Shown here: in pieces, positions 25,804 through 38,151 of the stretch
Position numbering within the stretch: position 1 is the first letter of the stretch
How the letters are laid out: every line of letters starts with the position of its first letter
Origin: Odobenus rosmarus divergens
Lineage: Eukaryota > Chordata > Mammalia > Carnivora > Odobenidae
NCBI RefSeq assembly: GCF_000321225.1
Contig: NW_004450477.1
Coordinates: 3,293,421 to 3,357,420, forward strand
Length of the DNA stretch: 64,000 bases
Direction: 5' to 3'
Notes under the pieces: model-generated
What the model saw: the letters and a program-made list of their open reading frames with translations, nothing else
The model's database searches: none
Told to the model about the DNA's origin: nothing
Translations under genes and position numbers: made by a program

Positions 25804-28539
25804 TTAACATGTACTTAGTTCTTTGGTATTTTTGTTCTTTATTCTAAGGATAAGGTGAAAAGGTATTGCAGTGTAATTGTACGTGGGTAGTGTTTCTAAA
25901 CATTATTGTGTTTTCAGATATTTCTAATCATTTTCCTTTATTTTTAATTCTCCTGGTTTGGCACTAGTACACTTTGAATAATTATTTTTTTAAATATTTT
26001 GTATTATTTCTTATGAGATTTGCTTTTAGGGATTTCTCCACCTTCTATGTCTGAGATCCTTTTAATATCTGTGGTGTGTGCCCATTGTATAATAAAACAA
26101 ACAGCTTTACTACCCAAGTTTGATTTTGATAGTGTTTTTATTTCTTTGGCTTATTGAAGGCTCCAGATATGGAGACTTAGCACCACCGGAGTGTTGCTTT
26201 ATAGTGAGTAACACTGGGATTCAAATCGTTGTGTGTTGGGGCTTCTAAAATGGCCCTCTTGAGGCTAAGGGATTCATTTGTTTTTGATGCACACAGGTAA
26301 ATAAGCTCAGCTGACTGAAATGCAAAAAAAAAACAAACTTTGTACATCTCTTTAATTAAAAAAGTTTTTTCAGTGATAGTTCTGCACTGGCTAAACAGTA
26401 CTAAATCTGTTTAACATCAGTTTAAAATATCATTTTAACATTTTAAAATTACTTTGGAAAGTTTCAGTAGTTCTTGCATGAAGAATTAGACCTTCAGTAA
26501 ATCAGTCTCATAATAATTGTTCAGGAGAGTTCATTATTTTGTTTAGTCTTTTGTATTACTGATCTTTAAAGGGCTATTCTGACGTAATCTCTTCAGCTGA
26601 ATCCATTTGCCATACCACAAGCTTGTAATTGCCTTAGATTTGAAGAATGTAATTAATGACTTTATTATTAAGCACTTAGTATCAAATTTGTCTTAGTGTT
26701 CTTAACTTTAGTATGGTAATATCCTCACTTCAGTTAAAGACTTATACAATAACATTTCCTTTTTTATTTTCATAGTTATACCCAAGATTCTGCATTTCCA
26801 AGCTCTAATTTTCAGAAGTAGTAAAACTAATTATTGTATAGTCATGTAATGATCAGAAGTTGACTGAGTATCTGAAATAGTTCTCCAAATAGATAGATGG
26901 TAAGGATTCATGCCTTATCTTTTGTTAATACAGAAATCCAAATTTATTGAGCTATTTTCTTAAATCCTGGAGAAATAATCCTTTCTGTCAATACCGTCTT
27001 AAGAGGTCCTTGAATTTCTAAATAAATGTAGCCTAGAAAATCCAAATATCTAAAGATAATATTTGTTGTGTTCCTGTTGGCAGTTTTTCAAATAGTTGTT
27101 AGGATGTGTGTATTTTATTTTGGGACCATGCCTATAAAATTTTTTTCCACACAAAAGCTGATAAACTCAGGAAAAATGGCAAGAGGCAAAAGAGGAAACA
27201 GGAGATGAAAGCAACAGAAAAGAAGGTTAAAAATAGTAATTGCCGTAGTGAGAAATTTGCACTAGAGGAAGTTTGACAATAGAGAAGAGAGCCTATATGC
27301 TATGGTGACAGAATAGCTGCTGTCTAATGCAAGGAAAAGTTGCCAAATGCCTCTGTCTCACAATAATACCTCCAAGGCATCAGTGTTAAAAGCACAAGGA
27401 TAAGTTAAGCAGTCTAGAGGCTAAGGAAATGAGAGGAAGTTTTAGTTTGATGGTAAGTGTAATCATTGAGCGGTATCACAGCATTTATAAGTATATCTTT
27501 GTATAGTATTGTATAGTAATTTGAGACAGCAGGGAAGTGCTTATGCTGTTAAGGCAGCTTTTTTATCCTTAAAAATTATATGAAAAGTCCTTTTTGTAAA
27601 CTTTCAGTTAATCAGAGATTGGAAGTCTCAAATATGACTTATCTCAATGTGTATATCAAGAACACTCTAGCCCTGGAATCATAAAACTTGAAATCTTGAC
27701 TTAATTTTGCCTTAAACTATGTGTTTGATATGGATAAACCTCTGCAAGTCTTAATTTCAACATGTTAATAATATCTGAACTATTCACCACATACGGTGAG
27801 CAAATGAGCTAAAATATGCAATTTTTTTTTCAAAACTGTAAATGTTCTATAAAAATTTAAGGTCTACAAAAATATTTCCTTGCCCTGAAAAAGTTTACAA
27901 CATACAAAATAGATGGAAAGCCATAGCTGATAAATCTTGCAAATATTTTATTTCAGATGTATCTATTTGAAGATTTTTTTCTCCCTTTTAGAGTCCTCAT
28001 TTAGACTTCTGTTGTCCAGAGAATAACTAGATTTCTAGTTTTTGAAGAGACTGTATATTTTTTTGAAGCAAAATGTTTTTGGCTCTATGAGGGAACATTC
28101 TCTAAAAATTTTTAAAGCATTTTTAAGAAAGCTAATTGCCAAGAGAAATCATTTACGAATTGCTAAGGAATCTCCAAGGCATAGAAGAAATCTCAAGGAA
28201 AATAATGCAGAAACAAAGCTGAAAAGGCTAAGAGTGGGTGGAGCATACTTAAGGATATTTTATGAATCTATGTCAGGATTAAACTTTTTTGTGTATAACA
28301 AGAAATACCAAAGTAACAGTAATCAAAACAAGATACATATCTATTTATTTTCCATGTAGAAGAACATTTGAGTTTTGGCAATTTTAGGCAGGTACACTGA
28401 CTCCTATAGGTTTTAGGGAGCCACACTTTTTTAACTTGGACTTCTAAGCTTCAGCACTCATGTGCACATTCTAGTCAGCAGGAGAGAGTCTGCTAGTTTT
28501 GAAAAGCTTGTTCAATTTAGTTTTAACTTCAATTCATAA
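25804..28539. other. Unique sequence, possible conserved blocks, no gene seen
   Basis: No repeat recognised. About 26560-26700 is a stretch of mixed composition with 'gacgtaatctcttcagctga' and 'gtaattaatgactttattat', which looks unlike decayed transposon. The 105-codon plus frame at 28042-28359 is basic but has no splice signals and no family resemblance. Confidence 0.4.
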
Positions 28540-28930
28540 CTGTTGGATTTAGAAATATAATTGCTTTTTGTGTATTGCTTTTATCTTTTGACCTTGCTAA
28601 ATTGTCACTTGTTAATTTTAATAGTTGTTTTACAGATTCCTTAGGATTTTATCATCAGTTATGGCGTCTGCAAACAAAAACAATTTTAGTTCTTTCTAAT
28701 CTTTATGCCTTTTTTCTTTTTCTTGCTTTATTGCAGTACCTCTAGTTAGGTATTGAATAGAAGTGATGACTGAGAAAATTCTTGCCTTGTTTTATATCTT
28801 AGGGGGAAATATGTATTTCATCCTTAAGATTAATATTAGCCATAGGTTTTTAATAGGTGCCTTTTATCACACTGAGGAATTTTTGTTTTCTTCCTAGTTT
28901 GCTAAGAAGTTGTTTTTTTCTTTTTTTAGT
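28540..28930 (-). mobile_element. Old L1 ORF2 fragment
   Basis: Reverse-complement L1 RT region: 'atggcgtctgcaaacaaaaa', 'tctaatctttatgcctttt' and 'ataggtgccttttatcaca'. Heavily mutated. Confidence 0.72.
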
Positions 28931-29641
28931 TGTAAATGGGCCCTGATTATTCATAGCACTTGGCAGTCTATTATATATTCACTTATTGTCTGTTTCCCTC
29001 ATGGGACATCATTTCTGTCTTATGTACTATTATGTACTGAGAATCTAGTATAGTGCATAGTACTCAGTATGTACTAGAAAAATAATGGTTACATGAGTGA
29101 ATTGTTGTAATGCCTGAGTCACTCTGTCACCCTTGGAAGAAAACTTACACTTTATTGCTGGAGCTGCATGATCATAGCACTCTACCACCACCTGGTGATA
29201 CCATATCTAAATTGTAGTAAAAGCTTCTTGGGAGATGAACATATGAGAGCTAAAACTGCAAATGTTTGGATTGATATGACTGTTAGACTTTTGAAATAAA
29301 CATGTACTTGTGATATATAACAAGTCTGTGTCTGAGATTTAGCAAATGTTTTCACATTTAGTGGGTACTGAGGTGTTATGTGTTTTTCTGAATGCTAGAA
29401 AACAGTGAAGGATCACTTTAATTACATATGTTAAACAGAATAAATTGTGAAAGTTGCCACAAGTAGAGTGAGAGCAAAGGTATTTCTTGCCCTGTCAGCA
29501 TTTCCATGCTGTTAGGTGTTAGCTAAACTTGAATTTTTAACTACAAGGCTTTTCTAGCTTCTTAATTTCTTGTACTAAATATTTAATCTATCACAGGAAA
29601 GTCCATCTTGTGGCCCAAAAGGAAATTTTAGGTTTGTTCTT
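28931..29641. other. Unannotated
   Basis: No gene or clear repeat. A 'gtactattatgtactga'-type partial duplication occurs near 29020-29070. Confidence 0.35.
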
Positions 29642-29653
29642 AAAAGTCCAATA

Positions 29654-29776
29654 TCGGGCGCTTGGGTGGCTCAGATGGTTAAGCATCTGCCTTCGGCTCA
29701 GGTCATGATCCCAGCGTCCTGGGATCGAGTCCCGCATGGGGCTCCCTGCTCCTTGGGAGCCTGCTTCTCCCTCTGC

Positions 29777-29807
<31 letters not shown>

Positions 29808-29836
29808 GAATAAATAAATAAAATCTTTAAAAAAAA
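29654..29836 (+). mobile_element. Young carnivore SINE (SINEC)
   Basis: Plus-oriented: head GGGCGCTTGGGTGGCTCAGA, 'ggtcatgatcccagcgtcct', a (CT)n run near 29780-29798, tail AATAAATAAATAAAATCTTT plus A-run. The target-site duplication AAAAGTCCAATA flanks it at 29642-29653 and 29837-29848. Confidence 0.96.
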
Positions 29837-29848
29837 AAAGTCCAATAC

Positions 29849-31911
29849 CTTAGTTCCACAGAATTCACTGAGACAGAAATGTAGAACTGAATGTAGAACT
29901 CATTTATCTGTTAGATCAGGGAACATCTTGGAATGTTGGTATAACTGCCTCTGCGTATTTTCATTTCTTAGCCTCCCTTTAAAAAAAGAGACCAGGTGCC
30001 AAAATTCAAATATTAAAACATTTCTTATTGATGTTAAATGGTCAATCTTGTAAAATATTGATATTTTTACATAAAGGTTAGCCCTTTTTATGATCAAAAT
30101 ACCATGGGGTGATGATATTGGGAGTACTGTTTCAGTAATAAAGATTATAGTGCAGATAAGTTCACTACAAGGCCCCATGATGGTAATACCCCTAGATTTT
30201 GTCTTTAAAGAAAACTGCTGAGAGGCAATAATTTTTTTTGTATGTGTCCCATTTTCATTAATGCATGGTAATTGATGGAGTTGCAGTGACTTGTAGCAGT
30301 AATGAGTTCTAAACATAATAATGCACTCTTTTCTAATAAGTGAGCACTGCTGGGGTTTAAAAGCATACTAAATCAGTTGCTTTAGTATGAATTTATTAGT
30401 TTTTTTCAGCATTAGCTTTAATAGTAGTTATTTACATAAGCGTACATCCCATTAACCGCCATCAGGGCTGGAAAACATGCTGAACTGTTCATATTTTCAT
30501 ATAATTATTGAACATAATGGTTTCATTTGCATTTCTAAACAGTGATGTTTCTGTCAGCCTTGGAAATAGTGTCTTTACGCAGTCCCTATTTCACATCCAC
30601 TTATTTGACATCGTTAAATTTTATGCTAATGTGCTTCCCTAGAATATCATCAGTAGGACAGATGCTTGTGCTTTAATATACAAATCAGGGATGCTTTTCC
30701 ATCCCCCAAATGGTGAAGGAAATTTAAAAAAAATCTGCACTTTTAGATATAGAATGTCTCCATATAAATAGGTTTATGAAATAAAACTTTCAGGATTAAA
30801 TGTTATAATCTGGTTTTCTCCTCAAAATGCTTCGTTCATTACGAATAGCTATCTACCTGACTAGGGTTAGTTTTGTTGTCTTGACTGAGGAGGTGAGTCT
30901 TAGTAAAGATCTTGTTCCTTATGAATATTTAGAATTCTGCTTCTGCAGCGTTGATCTTGAGATGCACATTTTTCAGTGCCTTTGAATATATCAGACCACA
31001 GTGTTAGTTCTGAAAGTATTCTCTATAATTTTATTCCTTTTGTTTCTTAACCTGGATTGTAATACCTCATGGTGGAAACTGTTATGTTAATACTCTCCGG
31101 CATCTAAGCTTTTTAAAAAGTATGCATTTAGGAGATGTTCAATGTGAAAAAAATTAGTCACTTGGTGGGGGAAGGGTGCAGGATGGGAGGCCAAGAGCAT
31201 GTCAATGAGGTAACAGAACTGATATGGAAGGACAGGTTTTAGGAAAAAACTCCTTGCCTTTTAGACTGTGTGTGCTGTCAGCTTTTGCTTCTGCACCATT
31301 TGTGGATGACTTTGTGAATGTTGTCATTCAGATGGCTGGAAAATGATAAATCAGAGCAATAAACTAAAGGATTGTTTTGAGAGTTAATTCAGGTCTTTTT
31401 GGTACCCACTCTGAAGGTACTGCCACTTTTTGGTCTTTTGGAGCCCTTTCTTTTCTTATGTTCTGACAGCTCATGGCAGCATTGTGCTGTTTGTTGACTC
31501 TTAGTGGACCTGCTATGCCAGAGCTGACTTTGCAAAGTTCAAAACGCAAGGTTGGCAATCTGACAAGATAGGGTAAACAAGCAGCTTTAAGAGGATTCTT
31601 GCCCCAGATTATGTGCTAAAAATATATTAGAACTGATATAGCATAAAACTGATACAGCATAAAAGGATTGTTTGCATAGAAATGTTGTTTGGCTTAACAG
31701 GTCAAGAGGCAACTGAAATTTTTGCAAGAACTTCTGTTCTTTGGGAAATTGTCAGTGAAGAAATACGGTAAGGATTGTGAAGAAACTACAATAGAGGTGG
31801 TTTCATAAATATCGTTTTACCCCAACTTTTTCATGAATTTTCTATATTATCTCTTAAATAGTCTGCAATTAGTATTTCTCACAGTGATGGGATCTTCTCA
31901 ACTATCATATT
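29849..31911. other. Unique sequence, candidate conserved noncoding region near 30440-30720
   Basis: No transposon wording seen. The block 30440-30720 has mixed composition and holds two octamer-type motifs, ATTTGCAT (30525-30532) and ATGCTAAT (30623-30630). The 138-codon minus frame at 29900-30316 shows no family feature and is treated as chance. Confidence 0.4.
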
Positions 31912-31926
31912 GAAAACATTAGTCAT

Positions 31927-32101
31927 GGGGCCCCTGGTGGCACAGATGGGTTAAGTGTCCAACTCATGTTTTTGGCTGAGATCATGATCTTTGGGTGGTG
32001 AGATCGAGCCCTGGGTTGGGCTCTGAGCTCAGTGTGGAGTCTGCTAAAATTTCTCTCTTCTCCTGCCCTCCCCCCCCCATAAATAAATAAATCTTTAGAA
32101 G
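31927..32101 (+). mobile_element. Older carnivore SINE (SINEC)
   Basis: Plus-oriented: head GGGGCCCCTGGTGGCACAGA, 'gagatcgagccctgggttgg', a C-run near 32070-32080, tail ATAAATAAATAAATCTTTAG. Target-site duplications GAAAACATTAGTCAT (31912-31926) and GAAAACATAGGTCAT (32102-32116) differ at two bases. Confidence 0.93.
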
Positions 32102-32116
32102 GAAAACATAGGTCAT

Positions 32117-34095
32117 ACCCTTCTATCAAGGGCAAATGTAGCGTTCATCATCGCTAGACAGACATAGGTGAGAATTTTTTTTTTAAATTCTGAAAATCTA
32201 GCTTCACTTATCAACAAGGCAATATTTTCAGCCATTTATAAAACTGTTTGTGATTACATTCTTCAGTGACAAATTTTTTTTGGTTGGGTGCATTTTGCCA
32301 CAAAACTAGAAATACATTCCCTCCTGCCAAAACATACCGTTTATCTTTTCCTCCTTGTCCGCATTTGTTCCTTTCTAGAAAGAGGTTTAATGTTGAAATG
32401 AAAATTTCATCTGCCTGTTCAGTTTTAAAGTGCCATGATATTTAATCTGACAAGTAGTAGAACTTTTACTACCTTTAAGGCAGCAAAAGAAGTGTGTGTT
32501 AAGTGTCATGTGACTGGTTTCCAAGCCCCGACTTAGAGGATAAAATAACTCTAAATTTTGTTTTAGGAAAGTTTCTTTGTAGATTTCTTGTGAAGTTAAA
32601 AATTCTAAAAAAAAAAAAAAAAATCAGATATTTTCCATAGAGTGCCAAGTGTTTGGGAGGACATTACATGTTTGTTTATATTTATTTTCTCTTTTATAGC
32701 TGGGGAAACACAATTACCACCTCCCTTTTAGAGATGATGAAAGTACTTAGAAATAAACCTCAAGTACTGTGAGTTGCCTGAGCACCACCTGTTCTGCTAA
32801 GCTGCAGGGACTCTTTGGCATTCACTGTGTTACACCTGTTCAAGGAGACTTTAATTTAGGGTATTTGATTTTTCACTGCATAGATTTTCTTTATTTTTTT
32901 CATCATTAGCTAGGACAGTACTTAGAATTTTCTAGCCTTTGGAGATATTACAAATATGTATCTGTTAATCTTTCTTCAACTCTATGAGTCAAGGGAATAC
33001 TTGAGAATGTGTATTCAATTATAAATTTTCAACTGATTTTTTCCTGGTTTTAAAGACAATACATGTACATTATAGAATATTTTGGAATAATACAGAATAT
33101 TGCTTCCTTCTTGAAATCATCAGTGTATATGTCCCATTCCTGTTTCCCCAGTTCATCATTTAACCATCACTCGAGGACCTACCTGGATGCAAGTAGGTCT
33201 AATTTGATGTCATTGTGAAAATTACAATTTTTCAGCTCTCTTGCCTTTAATTTTGTATCAATTAATTATACTTTATTTCAATTAAAATATTAAACATCTC
33301 TTTTAAACACAACAGAAAAGTCAGCCAAAAGATGTTTAATGGCATCTATTTATAGTAATACTTGCTAGTTCGGTTGTATTTGCAACAGTTCTCTGCCTCA
33401 GTTTTGTGGTTATGCTTAGGTCTTTCCAGTGAGGAAGGGGAGGGAGGACTCAAAAGAAATAGAAATCTGAAATTGATGTGATTTTAGGGGAAATGTTGGG
33501 AAAAGAAAATTTCCATGGAGCCCAGTTAGTGCTCAGAACACCTAGCTATGCTTTGCTAAGCCAGGTAGTTAGATAGCTCTGGGATGGGTGTGAATAACTG
33601 ACCTCTTGAAACTTCAAGTTCCATCTCTGAAAAATTAAAATAATTATAGTATTATTTATATATGTAATATATATAATATATAATATTACAATATAATATA
33701 TTAGAATATATATAATGTATTATAAAATAATATATATGTAATTATAAAAAATAAATATATAATTATATATATATACATAATTCAAAACAAAGAGTTGTTT
33801 TGAAGATTAAATGAAATAATGCATATTGTATGCTTTGTACCATGACTAACCACATTAGAATCACTCAAAAAAATGTTACGTTTTTATCTGTCATTGATTT
33901 TCTAGACGTGGACAAAACTAATGTGACTCTAGCTTCCTTAATTTACTTTCCTCCCATCTTCTAGTCCCTTGCCACTTCAAGGGCAACACCTGGGGACTTG
34001 TTAGAAATGCAGAATCTTCGGCCTTGTGCGAGACTTTATTTTTTCAGAATCTGTACTTTATCAAGATCTCTGTATATTACAGCTCTGTTTGTACT
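32117..34095. other. Unannotated, with AT-rich low-complexity tract
   Basis: No gene. An A-run lies near 32608-32624. The tract 33645-33780 is almost only A and T with many TATA/ATAT steps. No transposon recognised. Confidence 0.4.
33645..33780. repeat. AT-rich low-complexity tract
   Basis: Irregular mixture of 'tataata', 'atatat' and 'aataatata' over about 135 bp with very few G or C. Likely a degenerate (TA)n-type microsatellite. Confidence 0.8.
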
Positions 34096-34637
34096 CATTT
34101 CTTGCAACAAGGAGTGTTTTGTGTAAGAGAGATGGGCAGTGGAGCTTTTACTGTCTTGTCTAAGTTCTCACTTCCCAATATTTAGCTTCAGATAGGATGG
34201 AATGTGTATATGAGAGGAGTGTATTCTGCTGTAAGGTGGATTTTCCTACAACTGTCAGATGTGTGATGCAAAGCTTCTGTATGCATATTGATTTTTCATC
34301 TACTCATTCTATCAGTTTTGAGAAAAGGAAGTTGAAATCTCTGAGTATAATTGTGCATCTATCTATCTCTCCTTGCAATTTTATTAGTTTTTGCTTCCTG
34401 TATTTGGAAGATCTGTTTTTAAGTGCATGAAAGTTTGAGATTGTTATCTCTTTCTGATGAATTGACCCCTTTATCAGTAGGAAGTGACTTTTTTTATCCT
34501 CGGTAGTATTCTTTGTTCCAAACTCTTCTTTGCCTAATATTTGAGCAACTCCCATTTCTTTTGATTAGTGTTAGCATGGTATATCCTTCTTTTAACTTTT
34601 AACCTGTTTGTTTCTTTATATTTAAAGCACATTTCTT

Positions 34638-34840
34638 GGGCGCCTGGGTGGCTCAGTTGGTTAAGCGACTGCCTTCGGCTCAGGTCATGATCCTGGAGTC
34701 CCGGGATCGAGTCCCACATCGGGCTCCCTGCTCAGCGGGGAGTCTGCTTCTCCCTCTGACCCTCTTCCCTCTCGTGCTCTCTATCTCTCATTCTCTCTCT
34801 CTCAAATAAATAAATAAAATCGTAAAAAAAAAAAAAAAAA
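34638..34840 (+). mobile_element. Young carnivore SINE (SINEC) inside L1
   Basis: Plus-oriented, nearly intact: head GGGCGCCTGGGTGGCTCAGT, CT-rich body, tail AATAAATAAATAAAATCG plus a 17-A run. Perfect target-site duplication TAAAGCACATTTCTT at 34623-34637 and 34841-34855. Confidence 0.97.
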
Positions 34841-34926
34841 TAAAGCACATTTCTTGTAGCCAGAAAGCAGGTGAGTCCTGCTTTTTTATCCAATTTAAAA
34901 TCCTTATCTTTTCATTGGGGTATTTA

Positions 34927-35108
34927 TTTTTTAAAAGATTTTATTTATTTATTTGAGAGAGAGAGCGAGCATGAGTGAGGTGGAGGGGCAGAGGGAGAGG
35001 AAGGAGACTCCCCACTGAGCAAGGAGCCCAACGTGGGGCTCCCAGGACCCCAGGATCATCACCTGAGCTGAAGGCAGATGCTTAACTGACTGAGCCACCC
35101 AGGCCCCT
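34927..35108 (-). mobile_element. Carnivore SINE (SINEC) inside L1
   Basis: Minus-oriented: AAAAGATTTTATTTATTTAT at the left and CTGAGCCACCCAGGCCCC at the right. It lacks the usual 'CGATC' in the B-box area ('ggggctcccaggacccc'). Flanks CATTGGGGTATTT (34913) and CATTGGGTATTT (35109) are the target-site duplication. Confidence 0.94.
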
Positions 35109-35787
35109 CATTGGGTATTTAGACAGTTTACATTTTGTGTGATTCTTGATACAGTTAAGTATGAGTTTATCATTTTGTAGTTTGTACCACTTGATCTTTG
35201 CTCCCCTTTTCCTTTTTTCTGTCTTCTTTTGGATTACTTGAATCTTTAAAAAATTTTATTTTATCTCTTTTGTTGGCTTATTAGCTGTCACGCTGTTCTT
35301 TTTGGTATTTGATAGTTGCTACGAGGTATATATATTTATCTTTAACTAATAACAGTAAACCTTCCAGTGATGTTTATACCACTTCAGCTACCTTACTATA
35401 GTATAGTATCATTTCTTCCTAACATTTGTGCAGTTGTCAAGATACATCTTAATTTTTTCCCCACACCTTACTATTTTTGTTAAATAATCAGTTACCTTTA
35501 AGGAGACTTAAATAACAAGAAAAATGCCTTATATATTCACCAGGTAGTTACCACTTTCAGTGTTCTCCATGAAGTCTGTATTTCTGTTACCACTTCCTTC
35601 TACCTGATCGACTTCCATTAAGTTGTTATGAATTCTTTGTTTTTGCATTTATGAAAAAGTCTGTATTTTGCCTTCATTCTTTCACATTTTTTTCCCTTCA
35701 GTAATTTACAAATGTTGCTCTAGTGTCATCACACTGTCATTTCTACGAGTGAGAATTGGTTGCCCTTTGTCTTACCACCTTTCTTTT

Positions 35788-35871
35788 TCTTTTTTTTTTA
35801 ATTTTATTATGTTATGTTAGTCACCATACAGTACATCATTAGATTTTGATGTAGTGTTCCATGATTCATTG
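35788..35871 (-). mobile_element. Ultra-short 5'-truncated L1 insertion (about 84 bp)
   Basis: Only the last bases of the caniform L1 3' end plus T-run are present: T-run, 'aattttattatgttatgtta', 'catacagtacatcattagat' and 'gtagtgttccatgattcat'. The same text starts the longer L1 3' ends at 40109, 41382 and 58127. A perfect 19-bp target-site duplication GTCTTACCACCTTTCTTTT flanks it at 35769-35787 and 35872-35890. Confidence 0.93.
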
Positions 35872-37547
35872 GTCTTACCACCTTTCTTTTCACCTGTAGG
35901 CACAGTTCATTCACTGTATCTCCTATATGCAAACCGTTGCTGATAAGTACCCATCTGTGTTTTTGCAGAGCTCGATATACTCCATTACTTTTTATCAGTT
36001 AATAGTACTCTATTGTATGGATGTGCCACAGTTTGTTCATCTCCTCATTTATTAAAGGATATCTTGGTTGCAATTATGAAAAAAGCTACTGTAGACATTC
36101 ACATGCAAGTTTTTGTGTGGACATAAATTTCAAATCAATTTGGTAAATACTTAGGAGAATGGTTGCAGGGTTGTATGGTAAAACTTTGTTTAGATTTGTA
36201 AGGAACAAATTCTCTCCCAGAGTGGCTGCATGATTTTACATTCCCACCAGCAGTGAATGAGAATCCCTCTTGCTCTGCATTCTCACCAGCAGTGATTATT
36301 TTCAGTTTTTTGGATTTTAACCATTCTAATAGGTATGTAGTGATAGCTTATTGTGGTTTTTAATTTGCCTTTCCCTAATGCCATTTGATTTTGGTCATGT
36401 TTTCATATGTTAATTGGCCACCTGTCTTAAGTTCTTTGGTGAAATATCTGTTCATATCTTTTGCCTGTTTTTAAATTGGATTATTTGTTTTCTTATTGTT
36501 GAGTTTTAAAATTTTAATATATATTCTGGATACCAGTCCTTTATCAGATATGTGATTTGCAAATATTTTCTCCCAGTCCAGTCTTTGGCTGTCTTTTCAT
36601 TCCCTTAATAGCGTCTTCCACGGAGCAAATGCTTTTTATTATGGTAAAATCCATTGTTACCAGGTTTTTTTCTTTCATGGTTCATGCTGTTGATTCATCT
36701 AGAAAGTCATCATCAAATCTGTGGCTATGCATATTTTCTCTATGTTTTCTTTGAACAGTTTTGTCACTGAGTTTTACAGTTAGGTTTGTAATCCCTTTTC
36801 AATTAACTTTTTAAGGTTTAAAGTCTGTCTTGGTTCAGCTTTGGATTTTGTCTGTTTTTCTTTTTTTTTTTTTGCATATGGATGTTCACTTGTTTCAGTA
36901 CTATTTGTTGAGAAGGCTGTCTTTTTACTACTGTGTTATCTTTGCCCCTTTGTTAAAAATTAGTTGATTATATTTGTATCAGTCTGTTTCTAGGCTCTCT
37001 TTCTGTCCTGTCAATTTATGGATCTATTCTTTCCCAATTCACACTGTTTTGATTACTGTAGCTTTACAGTAAGCATTAAGATCCTGTAATATGAGTCCTC
37101 CAGCTTTGTTCTTTTTCAGAATTATTTTGGCCATCTAGTTCCCTTTTTTCCTTATCAGTTTAGGATCACCTTGTGGATACCTACAAAAAAGCTTACTGGG
37201 ATTTTGATGGGATTGTGTTGAATGTATATATCAGACTGGAAAGAATATGCATCTTAACGATATTGCATCTTCCAATTTATGAACATGGTACATCTCTCAA
37301 TTCATTTAGATCTTTTTTTTAAATGAGTGTTTTGTAGTTTTCACCTACAGATCTTGCACATGTTTTGTTAGATTTTACCTAAGTAATTTTTTTGGTACTA
37401 ATTTGTATTAACTTTTAAAATATTTTCAGATTTTAATTTTTCACTGCTAGTATAAAGGAGTGCATTCGACTTCAGTATCTTGATCTTGTGTCCTGTGACT
37501 ACTAAATTTAATAGTTTTATGAGGTTTTTTTGTAGATTATTCAGAAT

Positions 37548-37710
37548 TTTTTTAAAAGATTTTACTTATTTATTTGAGAGAGAGAGAGAGCATGAGCAGG
37601 GTGAGTGGCAGAGGGAGAGGGAGAAGTGGACTCCGCGATGAGCAGGGAGCCTGATGCGGGACTTGATCCCAGAACCCTGGGACCATGAGCTGAGCTGAAG
37701 GCAGACGCTT
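37548..37710 (-). mobile_element. Carnivore SINE lacking its head (left member of tandem pair)
   Basis: Minus-oriented SINE body and tail: AAAAGATTTTACTTATTTAT at the left, ending abruptly at 'gaaggcagacgctt' inside the tRNA-like part, so the first about 35 bases of the element (its 5' head) are missing. The next base starts the tail of another SINE. Confidence 0.9.
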
Positions 37711-37919
37711 TTTTATTTATTTATTTATTTTTAAAGATTTTATTTATTTATTTGACAGAGAGAGACACAGCAAGAGAGGGAACACAAGCAGGGGGAGTGG
37801 GAGGGAAGAAGCAGGCTCCTGGCTGAGCAGGGAGCCCGATGTGGGGCTCGATCCCAGGACCATGGGATCACGACCTGAGCCGAAGGCAGATGCTTAATGA
37901 CTGAGCGACCCAGGCACCC
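37711..37919 (-). mobile_element. Carnivore SINE (right member of tandem pair)
   Basis: A complete minus-oriented SINE with tail (TTATTTATTTATTTATTTTT, AAAGATTTTATTT) at the left and head (GAGCGACCCAGGCACCC) at the right. It directly follows the headless SINE. Flanks of the pair as a whole (AGAATTTTT before 37548, GAAATTTTT after 37919) look like one shared target-site duplication. Confidence 0.92.
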
Positions 37920-38151
37920 TCTTGAAATTTTTCACATAGGCCATCATGTTGTCTAAAAAGAAGGACAGGTTTATTTCTTCCTTTCCATTGATATGTTTTT
38001 TATTTCTTTTACCTGTTTTATTGCATTAACTAGAATTTCTGATATGATATTAATAAAAATGGTTCTAGAGGACATTATTGCTTTGTTCCAGATCTTAGTG
38101 GGAAAACATTTAGTCTCTCACCATTAATTATGATTTCAACTATAGCATTTT

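Larger units (their letters stand above)
34100..35460 (-). mobile_element. Old L1 ORF2 endonuclease-region fragment, split by two SINEs
   Basis: Reverse-complement L1 with the endonuclease-to-RT region: 'tgaaatctctgagtataatt', 'ttaagtgcatgaaagtttg', 'tttgcctaatatttgagc' and 'gtagccagaaagcaggtgag'. Insertions of SINEs at 34638-34840 and 34927-35108 split it, and its text resumes after each. No intact frame. Confidence 0.75.
35900..38150 (-). mobile_element. Old L1, ORF2 3' half to 3' region, split by a SINE pair
   Basis: A minus-strand L1 relic. Plus-strand landmarks: 'caattatgaaaaaagctact' near 36075, 'tttggtaaatacttaggaga' near 36140, 'agagtggctgcatgatttta' near 36220, 'gtcctttatcagatatgtga' near 36535. 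RT-region wording continues to 37545 and, after the SINE pair, from 37920 to 38150 ('aggccatcatgttgtctaaa'). Stops throughout. Confidence 0.8.

Noticed and set aside
28042..28359. Basic 105-codon frame
   Set aside because: No splice signals, no domain and AT-rich codon use typical of chance frames.
31036..31070. TTTCTTAACCT followed by AC, a possible U12 branch site and acceptor for the AT-AC intron
   Set aside because: The sequence after AC gives a frame without coiled-coil character that soon stops and has no good donor. A chance match is more likely.
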